This document shows positions 25,088 through 33,463 of a stretch of DNA of 33,463 nt, piece after piece (within the stretch, counting starts at the first letter, position 1; each line of letters starts with the position of its first letter). Origin of the DNA: a bacterium (lineage in GTDB: Bacteria; Patescibacteriota; Patescibacteriia; UBA2169); assembly GCA_002687895.1 (NCBI GenBank), contig NZBL01000011.1, forward strand, positions 1 through 33,463, written 5' to 3'. Below the pieces are notes generated by a model that worked only from the letters and a program-made list of their open reading frames with translations, did no database searches and was not told the DNA's origin. A program made the position numbers and the translations under genes.

Positions 25088-26338
25088 ATGTTGGACATTC
25101 AATTCATAAGAGATAACCCAGACAAGGTTAAGGAGAATAACAAAATCCGCCAAGCAGATGTTGATGTGGATAAGATTTTGGAATTAGATGAAAAGAGACG
25201 TGATCTTATCACTCAAATTGATGAAAAGCGCGCACAGCTAAAGTCGGGATCAAAGTCAAAACCATCTGCTGCTGAAATTAAGAAACTCAAAAAGCTTGGT
25301 GAAGATATTGGAAAGCTAGAGGAAAAACTTGGCCCAATTGAAATAGATTTAAATGAATTATTAATTCTACTTCCAAATTTAACGCATAAGTCAGTTCCAC
25401 ATGGAAAAGATGAAAAAGGAAATAAAGTTGTAAAAACTTGGGGTAAAAAGCCGAAGTTTAGCTTTAAAGTTAAGGATCACGCAGAGCTTGGGAAAGATTT
25501 GGATTTGATTGATGTGGAGCGCGGAGTAAAAGTTTCTGGAGCCAGGTTTTGGTACTTAAAAGGGGATTTGGTTCGGTTGCAGTTTGCTTTAATGCAATAT
25601 GCGGCAGAGTTTATGAGTGATAAAGGATTTATTCCAATGTTGCCTCCTATGCTTGTGCGGGAGGAGGCAATGTATGGAACTGGATTTTTCCCTGCTGATA
25701 AAAATGAAATCTACAAAGTCAACGCAGATGATGATGATTTGTATCTTGTTGGCACTGCAGAAGTTCCTTTGGCTTCATATCATTCAGGAGAGACCATTGA
25801 TGTTGCTAAAGAGCCACTCAAATATTTTGGCTATTCATCCTGCTTTCGCAGGGAGGCAGGTACGTATGGAAAAGATACTGCTGGCATTATTCGCGGTCAT
25901 CAGTTTGATAAAGTAGAAATGTTTGTATTTTGCAATGAAGATTATTCTTGGGAAGCGCACAAAAAAATGCTTGCCATCTCGGAAGAGTTTTGGCAGTCAC
26001 TCAAGATTCCATATCAAGTAATGAACATGTGTACTGGAGATATTGGTGCGCCAAATGCTAAAAAATATGATATAGAGGGCTGGTTTCCGGGGCAAGAGCA
26101 ATATCGTGAGTTAGCTTCTTGCAGTAATGATACTGATTTCCAGGCACGTCGTTTGAATATCAAATACAAAGATGGAAATGACTCAAAATATGTTCATACT
26201 CTCAACAACACTGTGTGCGCACTTGGCAGAACTATGATTGCGATTATGGAGAATCACCAAAAAGAGGATGGCACATTTGAAATTCCAAAGGTTTTGCACA
26301 AGTATATGGGAGGGCAAAAACTGATTAAAAAAACATAG
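25088..26338 (+). CDS. serS: Serine--tRNA ligase
   Basis: MLDIQFIRDNPDKVKENNKIR; SSCFRREAGTYGKDTAGIIRGHQFDKVEMF. Confidence 0.97.
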   Translation: MLDIQFIRDNPDKVKENNKIRQADVDVDKILELDEKRRDLITQIDEKRAQLKSGSKSKPSAAEIKKLKKLGEDIGKLEEKLGPIEIDLNELLILLPNLTHKSVPHGKDEKGNKVVKTWGKKPKFSFKVKDHAELGKDLDLIDVERGVKVSGARFWYLKGDLVRLQFALMQYAAEFMSDKGFIPMLPPMLVREEAMYGTGFFPADKNEIYKVNADDDDLYLVGTAEVPLASYHSGETIDVAKEPLKYFGYSSCFRREAGTYGKDTAGIIRGHQFDKVEMFVFCNEDYSWEAHKKMLAISEEFWQSLKIPYQVMNMCTGDIGAPNAKKYDIEGWFPGQEQYRELASCSNDTDFQARRLNIKYKDGNDSKYVHTLNNTVCALGRTMIAIMENHQKEDGTFEIPKVLHKYMGGQKLIKKT

Positions 26339-26371
26339 CACCCTACAATATCACATCACAGGAGGTGTATC

Positions 26372-26875
26372 ATGGATGCTACACTGATTAAAGAAATACA
26401 TGTTCCAAATCCGAAGTATCCAAGTGACTCACCAATAGAGACATTTCCATATTTATACTTGTTAGAAGGGAGGGTATGCATATTCACAGAGCTTACTAAC
26501 CACGGCCCGTCAGCACATGAGCCTGAAATGGCTATGCAGATAATGGTTTCGCTCTGGCAGCAGGATGAGCGTTTCTGGATAGCACACAAAGATATCACTG
26601 ACATCACTCATTTTGTATTTTACGCGCTTTTGACCCATGTTCGGTATTCCTTTATCAGCGAAGGGTCGTATAAGTATAGGCGATTTCATCCTACCTCAGT
26701 GTTTGACAGGCATGGAAACAAATTCATTGTTTTCATATCAGACGCAAAGATAATAAGGATTGCAGGTTGGATGCAAGAAATGTATAAGCCAAAGGATGTG
26801 TGTAGTATTCGTGAGGATATTACTCATACCTTTCTTTCGGAGATACATGAATGGAGGAGCATGCTATATGCATAG
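26372..26875 (+). CDS. Hypothetical protein
   Basis: 167-aa ORF with strong SD (AGGAGGT) 5' of the ATG. Confidence 0.55.
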   Translation: MDATLIKEIHVPNPKYPSDSPIETFPYLYLLEGRVCIFTELTNHGPSAHEPEMAMQIMVSLWQQDERFWIAHKDITDITHFVFYALLTHVRYSFISEGSYKYRRFHPTSVFDRHGNKFIVFISDAKIIRIAGWMQEMYKPKDVCSIREDITHTFLSEIHEWRSMLYA

Positions 26876-26949
26876 ATTGCGATGTGACACCTTTTTGTAA
26901 GCTCCAGATTGATTTTTGTCTGGGGTTTTGTTTGTGTTATACTCATTAC

Positions 26950-27638
26950 ATGGGAGGAAAACAAACATATCACATTAAGCCATTGCCGCGCCAAAACATG
27001 CCGCGGGAGATGTTGGCATCACAAGGTCCAGATGTTTTGAAAAATGCAGAGTTGCTTGCCATTATCTTTGGTACTGGCTACAAGCAGGAAAATGTTTTAG
27101 AACTGGCATCGCGTATACTCAAAGAATATGGTTCAAAAGCAATTACGCGCGAGCGCAGTGTAGCGCGACTCATGGGAGAACTTGGGTTGCCCAAAGTCAA
27201 GGCATCGCAAATTATTGCTTGCTTTGAATTGGGCCGCAGATTTTATCAAGAAGATACAAGCCGTATGCCTACGATCCGCGGAGCTGATGATGTGTTTAAT
27301 TATCTTAAAGATATTCAGAATGCAAAAAAGAAATTGTTCGTGGATTGTATCTTAATGTGCGCAACAAGCTCATCCATGACGAAGTAATTTCCATTGGAAC
27401 GCTTTCAGAGAATGTAGCGCATCCGCGTGAGGTGTTTGGTCCTGCTTTTGAATTCAGCGCTGCCGGGGTAATTATTGCTCACAATCATCCTTCTGGAGAT
27501 GTTAATCCATCAGATAAAGATAAGTCAGTTACTCAGCAATTGATTAATGCGGGCAAGATAATTGATATTATATTAGTGGATCATGTAATTGTCGGTAATT
27601 CATCGTATTTTAGTTTTAAGGAGAAGCAAATGATGTGA
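26950..27638 (+). pseudogene. radC: DNA repair protein RadC (UPF0758/JAB1-MPN), split by a -1 frameshift
   Basis: N part MGGKQTYHIKPLPRQNMPREMLASQGPDVLKNAELLAIIFGTG in one frame; YLNVRNKLIHDEVISIGTLSENVAHPREVF...IIAHNHPSGDVNPSDKD in the -1 frame. Confidence 0.85.
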
Positions 27639-27646
27639 CGCACGGC

Positions 27647-27672
27647 GTCATTCTGAGCAAGGCGAAGAATCT
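27647..27672. repeat. Dispersed short repeat GTCATTCTGAGCAAGGCGAAGAATCT
   Basis: Related to the copy at 18231-18257. Confidence 0.55.
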
Positions 27673-27678
27673 ATTTAT

Positions 27679-27704
27679 CCACAAGTATTAACTTGTGGCC
27701 TTTT
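27679..27704 (+). terminator. Hairpin downstream of radC
   Basis: CCACAAGT-atta-ACTTGTGG followed by CCTTTT. Confidence 0.65.
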
Positions 27705-27744
27705 ATGATGTACGCTATTATGTACATATACTAATATCAATCAT

Positions 27745-28128
27745 ATGAGCCCAAAATCAACATCTATCTCTGATGCACGTAAGAATATTTTTAAACTTGC
27801 TGAGGAGGTTCAAAAACCAGACACACACTATATTCTTACTGAAAACGGCAAAGCAAAAGCAGTTATTATGTCTGCTGATGAATATGAGTCTATGAAAGAA
27901 ACTATTGAGGTTATGCAGGAGTTTCCTGATTTGCAAAAGGATATTGATGAACTAAATCAAGACATTGCATCTGGAGAATATAAAAATTACACTACCCTTG
28001 ATGAGCTTCTTGCCAAAGAGGGGTATGTTCTTGCTGAAAAAAATAAACCAACATATGAGGTACGAAGTTCAACTAAAGCCAAGCGCAGAAAAAAAACTGG
28101 AAAGGCTTCCAAAAAGAGCTCAAACTAG
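27745..28128 (+). CDS. Phd/YefM-type antitoxin with extended C-terminus
   Basis: TSISDARKNIFKLAEEV...YILTENGKAKAVIMSADEYESM. Confidence 0.85.
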   Translation: MSPKSTSISDARKNIFKLAEEVQKPDTHYILTENGKAKAVIMSADEYESMKETIEVMQEFPDLQKDIDELNQDIASGEYKNYTTLDELLAKEGYVLAEKNKPTYEVRSSTKAKRRKKTGKASKKSSN

Positions 28129-28309
28129 AATTCATGTTGCTTTTCTGCAATTAGCACAAAATCCATATATAGGCAAAAAATTAAGCAGTCCATTTAAGGA
28201 TTGTTATTCTGTTAAAATTTTTCCATATAGAGTTTTATATGGGATATATAAGAAAGAACTAGTTGTTTTTGTGTTTGATCTTGGCCATAGAAAAGATATT
28301 TATAAGTAA
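28055..28309 (+). CDS. RelE/ParE-family toxin
   Basis: MRYEVQLKPSAEKKLERLPKRAQTRIHVAFLQLAQNPYIGKKLSSPFKDCYSVKIFPYRVLYGIYKKELVVFVFDLGHRKDIYK; start ATG at 28055. Confidence 0.88.
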   Translation: MRYEVQLKPSAEKKLERLPKRAQTRIHVAFLQLAQNPYIGKKLSSPFKDCYSVKIFPYRVLYGIYKKELVVFVFDLGHRKDIYK

Positions 28310-28321
28310 CAAAAACAAACT

Positions 28322-28750
28322 ATGTATACCATACCTTTACAACTTATTCAGCCATGGCTGATATTTGATAAACAAACCTATGAACTAGATGTATTTGATG
28401 CAGCAGCTAGGGTTCGCGCGAAATTCTATTTTGATTTAATTGATGTGTGCCACTATCCGCCAAGCAGGATTGTTTTTGATGTGCTGGTTGCTGGAGGATC
28501 TAATGCTCATGTGGCTGATATTGTGTGCTACAAAGACATGGCTCATAACAAGCCGTTTTTGGTTGCGAAGTGCCGCGAGGACTGGGTGCATGATACGGCA
28601 TTTAGCGATACGTGCGAGCGCGCGCTTTGCGATGCGCGTTCTTTGGGCGCCCAATATGCTGCGTGCGTTGCCGGCTCGCGGGTGCGTGTTGTGAAGGTTT
28701 CTGACGGATCTGCCTTAACAAAGGTTCCGGAGTGGAATGGTGCTGGATAA
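28322..28750 (+). CDS. HsdR N-terminal-like (PD-(D/E)XK fold) domain protein with degenerate active site
   Basis: RVRAKFYFDLI...RIVFDVLVAGGSNAHVADIVCYKDMAHNKPFLVAKCRED resembles 'RADIVVYD..KPFLIVECKAP' of the HSDR_N_2 type. Confidence 0.5.
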   Translation: MYTIPLQLIQPWLIFDKQTYELDVFDAAARVRAKFYFDLIDVCHYPPSRIVFDVLVAGGSNAHVADIVCYKDMAHNKPFLVAKCREDWVHDTAFSDTCERALCDARSLGAQYAACVAGSRVRVVKVSDGSALTKVPEWNGAG

Positions 28751-28789
28751 TATTGTTTTTTGGGTTTAAGGAATGTATTATTATATTGA

Positions 28790-31700
28790 ATGGGAGGAAA
28801 AGGCCTAATTTATTATGGTGTTATCCGACTAAGTATTTTTATATTGGTCGGATTTTTGCTTGTTATGGGTTTTGCGAATCAAGCACATTCTGCAACAAAT
28901 CTTAATGGATATCCTTCTGGCGCTGGGGGGCTTATGTCCTTTACTAACAGTCCATATATAGTAACTGGAGATATACAGGTTAAGAATGGTGACACTTTAA
29001 CTATTGAGCCTGGAGTTATTGTTAAGATGCAGTCTAATAGATCTATTATTTTGACAAATGGCAAAGTTATTATTGGTAGTGCTACCAGCACAAGCCCGGT
29101 TATTATTACCTCATGCCACGATGATTCATATGCAGGTGACACTAATGCAAATGGAACAAGCACCAGCCCTAGTGTAGGGGATTGGAAAAAGATTCAGGCT
29201 TCTTCCGCAAATTCCCAGATTACTGTTAATAACACGATTGTGCGTTATGGCGGGTTTAATAGTGGGGTGTTTGAGTTGTTGAGTGGAGCGCAGGCAACTA
29301 TCGCGAGTACAACTATTGAGTACAGTAATAATGACGGCATTACTCTGCGCAATGGGGACACGTCTCTTGCTTTGTCTGATTCAACTATTAGCAATACATA
29401 TGATGCTTTGACTATTGCTTTCCAAGCAAACGCGACTGTGGCTAGTTCCACGTTTACGAGCAACCGCCGCGGTATTGCGATTGATTCTGACGCTGATGTG
29501 GCGAACTTGGTGATTTCTGGTAATACGTTTTCTGGGAATGATTGGGTTGTTGGCATGCCCGCGCCTGCTGGTATTTCGTTTGATGATAGCGATGACGAGC
29601 TTGATGCGCGTAATAATTCTTGGGGTGATGCAAGCGGCCCGACAATCGCGAGCAATCCAGATGGCACAGGCGACGCTATTATTGGTGATGTTTTGTATGA
29701 TCCTTGGTCTGACAAGCCAACCCGCATTCCAGTCATTCTTGTGCCTGGGATTATGGGGACGGAGTTGAAAAAAGGAGATGAATTATTATGGTCTGATATT
29801 GTTAGAATGGTTACTTCTCCTTCTGATGATTTCATGGATCAGTTATCTATGAATGAAGATGGTACACCTTTGTACGCAGATGTTGTCGTAGACGATGTCG
29901 TTCGCAAGAAAGAGTTAATAAGTGTTTTACCTGATAGTTGGGGTTTTGATTATTTTTATAGCTTGATACAGAATTTTATGGACGCAGGTTATGAGGAGAG
30001 TACAGATTTATTCGTTTTTCCATATGATTGGAGATTCGGAATTCAGATAAATACACAGAGTTTAAAAGAGAAAATTAATTCTGTATTATTACAAACCAAT
30101 AATCAAAAAGTTAATGTTGTTGCGCATAGCATGGGGGGTTTGATTACAAAACAATATTTATTAGATAATTCAACATCAACAATAAACAAAATAACCTTTG
30201 TGGGTACACCGCATCTTGGGTCTCCTAAGGCAACAAAAACTATTTTATTTGGCGATAATTTGGGTGTTGAGCTCGCTATCCCTTTTTTAAATACAGACGA
30301 AGTCAAGAAGATATCAAAAAACATGTTATCTATATATCAATTATTACCTAGTGAACAATATATAACTGATATAGGAAAATATTTTTATGATTTAACACAG
30401 CAAACAAGTTTTACTCATCAAGAAGTCAATGATTATTTAATAAACGAAGGGTTGAATTCATCACATTTACAATCTGCAATTGATTTTCATAGTAATGACT
30501 TAGATGATTTTAATATATCAGGAATTAGTGCATATAATATTATCGGATGTGATACCGCGACACTTGGCAAAATTATTATCCAAAATCAGGAATTAGTTGA
30601 AACAGAATATGGAATAGAGTTTGTTGCAGGAGACGGAACTGTGCCTTTTGGTAGCGCTGATGCGATTAATGTAAGCTCAACAAATACATTTTATGCAAAA
30701 GGAGTAGAGCATGCCACAATGCCAAGCCAATCAAGTATTAAACAGCTAATAACCCAAATAATTACTGATTCAGTAGATATTTCGTCACTTTCAGATATTA
30801 CACAAGATATTAACGACTGTGTATTTAATGGACAAGTTGTTTCTGTATTTAGCCCAGTTGATTTACATATATATGATTCAAGCGGTAATCATGTTGGCCC
30901 AGACGCAAATGGAGATATTGAGCTTAATATCGCGGGTGCTACATATGAGCAAATAGGAGAAGATAAATTTATTTTTTTGCCAAATGTAAGTGGCGTTTCA
31001 TATGATGTCCAGCTTGATGCAACTGATTCAGGAACATTTAGCTTGAAAGTCGCGAAAGTAGAAAATAGTGAAGTAACTGAAACTGCATACTATAATGACA
31101 TAGCTATCACAGATGCAAGCCAAGCTACAGTAACGCTTGCAACTTCTACATCAGATACTATTTTGCAAGTAGATGAAAGCGGATCTGGAACTTATGAGCA
31201 AGTATCAATTGATGCAGTCCTAGATAGTACACAATCAGCAGATGTCACTAAGCCAACAACTTTAATTACTATTTCTGGCAGCAATACTAGCTCTACTACA
31301 TACCAGAATTCAGCAACAATAAGTTTATCAGCAACAGATGATAATGCTGGCGTTCTTAAGACAGAATATAGCTTGGATAATAGTGCAACATGGAATACTT
31401 ATTCAAATTCGTTTATAATAAATACCATAGGTGATACAACCATAATGTATCGCTCTACTGATAATGCTGGAAATACTGAAGCATCAAATTCTCAAACCAT
31501 TAGTATTGTTTATGCTGGATCTGTAATTATTATTTCTCCAACTCCTACAGCTAGTATAGATTCTAATACATCGGAATCTGAACCAGAAGTTATTGATCAG
31601 AAAGTATTAGGCGAACAAATTGAGCGTCCTAGTAATGAGCAGTACACTAAAACTGAAATATTAATGGCATTGAGTTTAGCTGATATTGATACGCTTTTGG

Positions 31701-32185
31701 ATTATCTTGGTAAAAGCAGGGATAAGGTTTTAGAGCAAAATATTGTACTTCAGCATAGCCAGAGTCTAGGATTGGATCAGCCAGCAACTAATTTTATTGT
31801 ATATGGAACCAAGAGTACCACAAAACTTGGGACAGGGGAGCGGGCTGGAGTTTTGCACTCGTACAAAGAAGCATTTAACAAAATGCCTGAATCAGAAGTT
31901 GAATGGGATGATGTTATAAACATTGCAACAAACAAGTTTCCAAATATACGAAATACAGAAGCAGAGAAAAGTGTATACAGTATTTTTGAGGAAGTATATA
32001 ATAGAAGTGTAAATATGAGTGATAAAGATGATTATACTTCTGTCATGGTTATTACTTATGGCTTGCGGCCAATTGATCGGAGTATTGAAAATGAGAAACA
32101 AGGGATTAAGACTTTTATTGAGGTTTATGATAGGTTGCCAATTTCTACGCTTGATTGGAATATTTTAAGGGATATTGTTTATTAA
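28790..32185 (+). CDS. Secreted beta-helix + LCAT-like alpha/beta-hydrolase (lipase/acyltransferase) multidomain protein
   Basis: Signal peptide; NNTIVRYGG..TIEYSNNDGITL..NRRGIAIDSDA beta-helix repeats; VILVPGIMGTELKKG, VVAHSMGGLITKQYL, VGTPHLGSP; Ig-like region; C-terminal helical repeats. Confidence 0.8.
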   Translation: MGGKGLIYYGVIRLSIFILVGFLLVMGFANQAHSATNLNGYPSGAGGLMSFTNSPYIVTGDIQVKNGDTLTIEPGVIVKMQSNRSIILTNGKVIIGSATSTSPVIITSCHDDSYAGDTNANGTSTSPSVGDWKKIQASSANSQITVNNTIVRYGGFNSGVFELLSGAQATIASTTIEYSNNDGITLRNGDTSLALSDSTISNTYDALTIAFQANATVASSTFTSNRRGIAIDSDADVANLVISGNTFSGNDWVVGMPAPAGISFDDSDDELDARNNSWGDASGPTIASNPDGTGDAIIGDVLYDPWSDKPTRIPVILVPGIMGTELKKGDELLWSDIVRMVTSPSDDFMDQLSMNEDGTPLYADVVVDDVVRKKELISVLPDSWGFDYFYSLIQNFMDAGYEESTDLFVFPYDWRFGIQINTQSLKEKINSVLLQTNNQKVNVVAHSMGGLITKQYLLDNSTSTINKITFVGTPHLGSPKATKTILFGDNLGVELAIPFLNTDEVKKISKNMLSIYQLLPSEQYITDIGKYFYDLTQQTSFTHQEVNDYLINEGLNSSHLQSAIDFHSNDLDDFNISGISAYNIIGCDTATLGKIIIQNQELVETEYGIEFVAGDGTVPFGSADAINVSSTNTFYAKGVEHATMPSQSSIKQLITQIITDSVDISSLSDITQDINDCVFNGQVVSVFSPVDLHIYDSSGNHVGPDANGDIELNIAGATYEQIGEDKFIFLPNVSGVSYDVQLDATDSGTFSLKVAKVENSEVTETAYYNDIAITDASQATVTLATSTSDTILQVDESGSGTYEQVSIDAVLDSTQSADVTKPTTLITISGSNTSSTTYQNSATISLSATDDNAGVLKTEYSLDNSATWNTYSNSFIINTIGDTTIMYRSTDNAGNTEASNSQTISIVYAGSVIIISPTPTASIDSNTSESEPEVIDQKVLGEQIERPSNEQYTKTEILMALSLADIDTLLDYLGKSRDKVLEQNIVLQHSQSLGLDQPATNFIVYGTKSTTKLGTGERAGVLHSYKEAFNKMPESEVEWDDVINIATNKFPNIRNTEAEKSVYSIFEEVYNRSVNMSDKDDYTSVMVITYGLRPIDRSIENEKQGIKTFIEVYDRLPISTLDWNILRDIVY

Positions 32186-32204
32186 TAAAAATTAAAAAGA
32201 AAAT

Positions 32205-32495
32205 ATGAAAAAATTAATTTATAAAGATATAATTTCAATATTAGTACTTATAGTATTACCTTGGTTTTATTTGGATAGTAGTTATAGGTTAGGACTTCCA
32301 CATATAGATTCTAATTATTTGTTAGGATTAATTTTGATCGGAGTTCTGTATTTGCTTTACGTAAATATTAGATCAGTAGTTGTCTTGAAAGGAAAAGAAA
32401 AAATAGCCCCAGTATTTTTTTTATTAATACCTATACTTGTTATTGTTTATTTTATTTTAGGCGCCATGGCATTTGGTAATTTTACTGGGATTTAG
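32205..32495 (+). CDS. Small membrane protein, hypothetical
   Basis: Three predicted hydrophobic segments. Confidence 0.6.
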   Translation: MKKLIYKDIISILVLIVLPWFYLDSSYRLGLPHIDSNYLLGLILIGVLYLLYVNIRSVVVLKGKEKIAPVFFLLIPILVIVYFILGAMAFGNFTGI

Positions 32496-32520
32496 TTTAT
32501 AGTTGAAAAGTAAAATTAAA

Positions 32521-32545
32521 CGGCTACGATTGATCGTGGCCTTTT
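32521..32545 (+). terminator. Hairpin GGCTACGAT-tg-ATCGTGGCC + TTTT
   Basis: 9 pairable positions followed by a T-run. Confidence 0.55.
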
Positions 32546-32588
32546 AATTTAGGTTGATTTTTTAGATATTGAGTAGTAATCTAAATAT

Positions 32589-32942
32589 ATGTCAGATATA
32601 AATGATGTAAAAGAAAAATTAATTGCTTTTCGCGATGCGCGCGATTGGAAGCAATTCCACAAGCCAAAAGATTTGGCTCTTTCTTTGGTTTTGGAATCTG
32701 CAGAAGTGCTGGAGCATTTTCAGTGGAAAAGCACAAAAGAGATTGAGGAATATGTAAAAACGCATAAGCATGATATTGCAGAAGAATTAGCTGATGTATT
32801 TAACTGGGTAATTTTGCTTTCACATGATCTGGATATTGATATTATAGATGCCGCTAACAAGAAGATTGAACAGAATGACAAGAAATATCCAGCTGAAAAA
32901 GCTAAGGGTTCTGCTAAAAAGTATACTCATTATCAAAGTTAG
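32589..32942 (+). CDS. MazG-like/RS21-C6-type nucleotide pyrophosphohydrolase
   Basis: FRDARDWKQFHKPKDLALSLVLESAEVLEHFQW...DIAEELADVFNWVILL. Confidence 0.9.
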   Translation: MSDINDVKEKLIAFRDARDWKQFHKPKDLALSLVLESAEVLEHFQWKSTKEIEEYVKTHKHDIAEELADVFNWVILLSHDLDIDIIDAANKKIEQNDKKYPAEKAKGSAKKYTHYQS

Positions 32943-32957
32943 AATATGAAGTATTTT

Positions 32958-32987
32958 TTTAACATTCACTTTAGGGTGAATGTTAAA
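32958..32987 (+). terminator. Hairpin TTTAACATTCAC/GTGAATGTTAAA
   Basis: 12-bp inverted repeat downstream of the MazG-like gene. Confidence 0.6.
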
Positions 32988-33042
32988 TTTTGGGTTGATT
33001 TTTGTTGATTTTTTGGCAAAAAAGGACTACTATCAATAAACT

Positions 33043-33183
33043 ATGCCAAAAGCCTATATATTTAGATGTACTAATACGACTGAAGACGAATGTTTTGAGC
33101 GCAAGCTTTTTGGTGTTGTTTTAAGTATTATTTCTTTATTTGTTCTTCTCGTGTCGATTTCTTTGCGAAATATTGGTTTTTAA
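33043..33183 (+). CDS. 46-aa ORF: DCD-domain-like N-terminus fused to a hydrophobic segment
   Basis: Own translation MPKAYIFRCTNTTEDECFERKLFGVVLSIISLFVLLVSISLRNIGF*; not in the supplied ORF track. Confidence 0.4.
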   Translation: MPKAYIFRCTNTTEDECFERKLFGVVLSIISLFVLLVSISLRNIGF

Positions 33184-33463
33184 TTTAGTTAATATTCATG
33201 TCAAAACCAACCTACCAAGAACAACATAAAACACCAAAAACAATAAAAGGCTACTACTGCGCTCTGCAAGACCCAGCTGTCTTATGGCCAATGCCAGTGA
33301 TAGTTGGCGGCCGTAATTGAGTTATCAACAATCTAGCGTAGACACACTTTATTTCTAGATTTATAATATATCTAGATATGAAAAATATCTTAACATACGA
33401 AATCGCAAGAATTCTTGCAAGCTTCTCATCATCCTCTAGCGTATTAGCTAGGGTGTGTTGACG

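Noticed and set aside
33405-33418. 14-bp palindrome GCAAGAATTCTTGC near the window end
   Set aside because: Isolated, inside a possible short ORF, and truncated context; no supporting repeat or gene pattern.
1-33463. CRISPR arrays, rRNA and tRNA genes
   Set aside because: Scanned by eye for regularly spaced repeats and tRNA/rRNA-like motifs; none could be supported. A tRNAscan-SE/Infernal run would be needed to exclude them formally.

Overview
The window reads as a Patescibacteria/CPR-type chromosome segment. This assignment is an inference from AT-rich composition, compact translation factors and aminoacyl-tRNA synthetases, and CPR-style secreted proteins; no search was run. Housekeeping genes include thrS, dnaE, a rodA/ftsW-type gene, ctc (L25), prmC, prfA, rpmE, rpsB-tsf-pyrH, gap, proS, serS and radC. 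They are interspersed with toxin-antitoxin modules and hypothetical genes. The most interesting region is bp 1-2165: three single-gene units on the minus strand. Each is bounded by its own inverted repeats ending in GTTRNAC/GTNYAAC-type 7-mers. The units are separated by about 183-bp structured elements (731-914 and 1571-1752). These two elements share a three-stem architecture with many compensatory base changes, plus conserved loop/joining sequence. This looks like an integron-type (CALIN-like) gene-cassette array with large branched attC-like sites and extra cassette-specific inverted repeats. No integrase is visible in the window. Other points of interest: an AbrB-type antitoxin split by an in-frame TAG, a radC split by a -1 frameshift downstream of an in-frame A_AAA_AAG heptamer, a structured rpsB leader, a long Phd/RelE coding overlap, a 1131-aa secreted beta-helix + LCAT-like lipase with a C-terminal triple repeat, and a DCD-like remnant.
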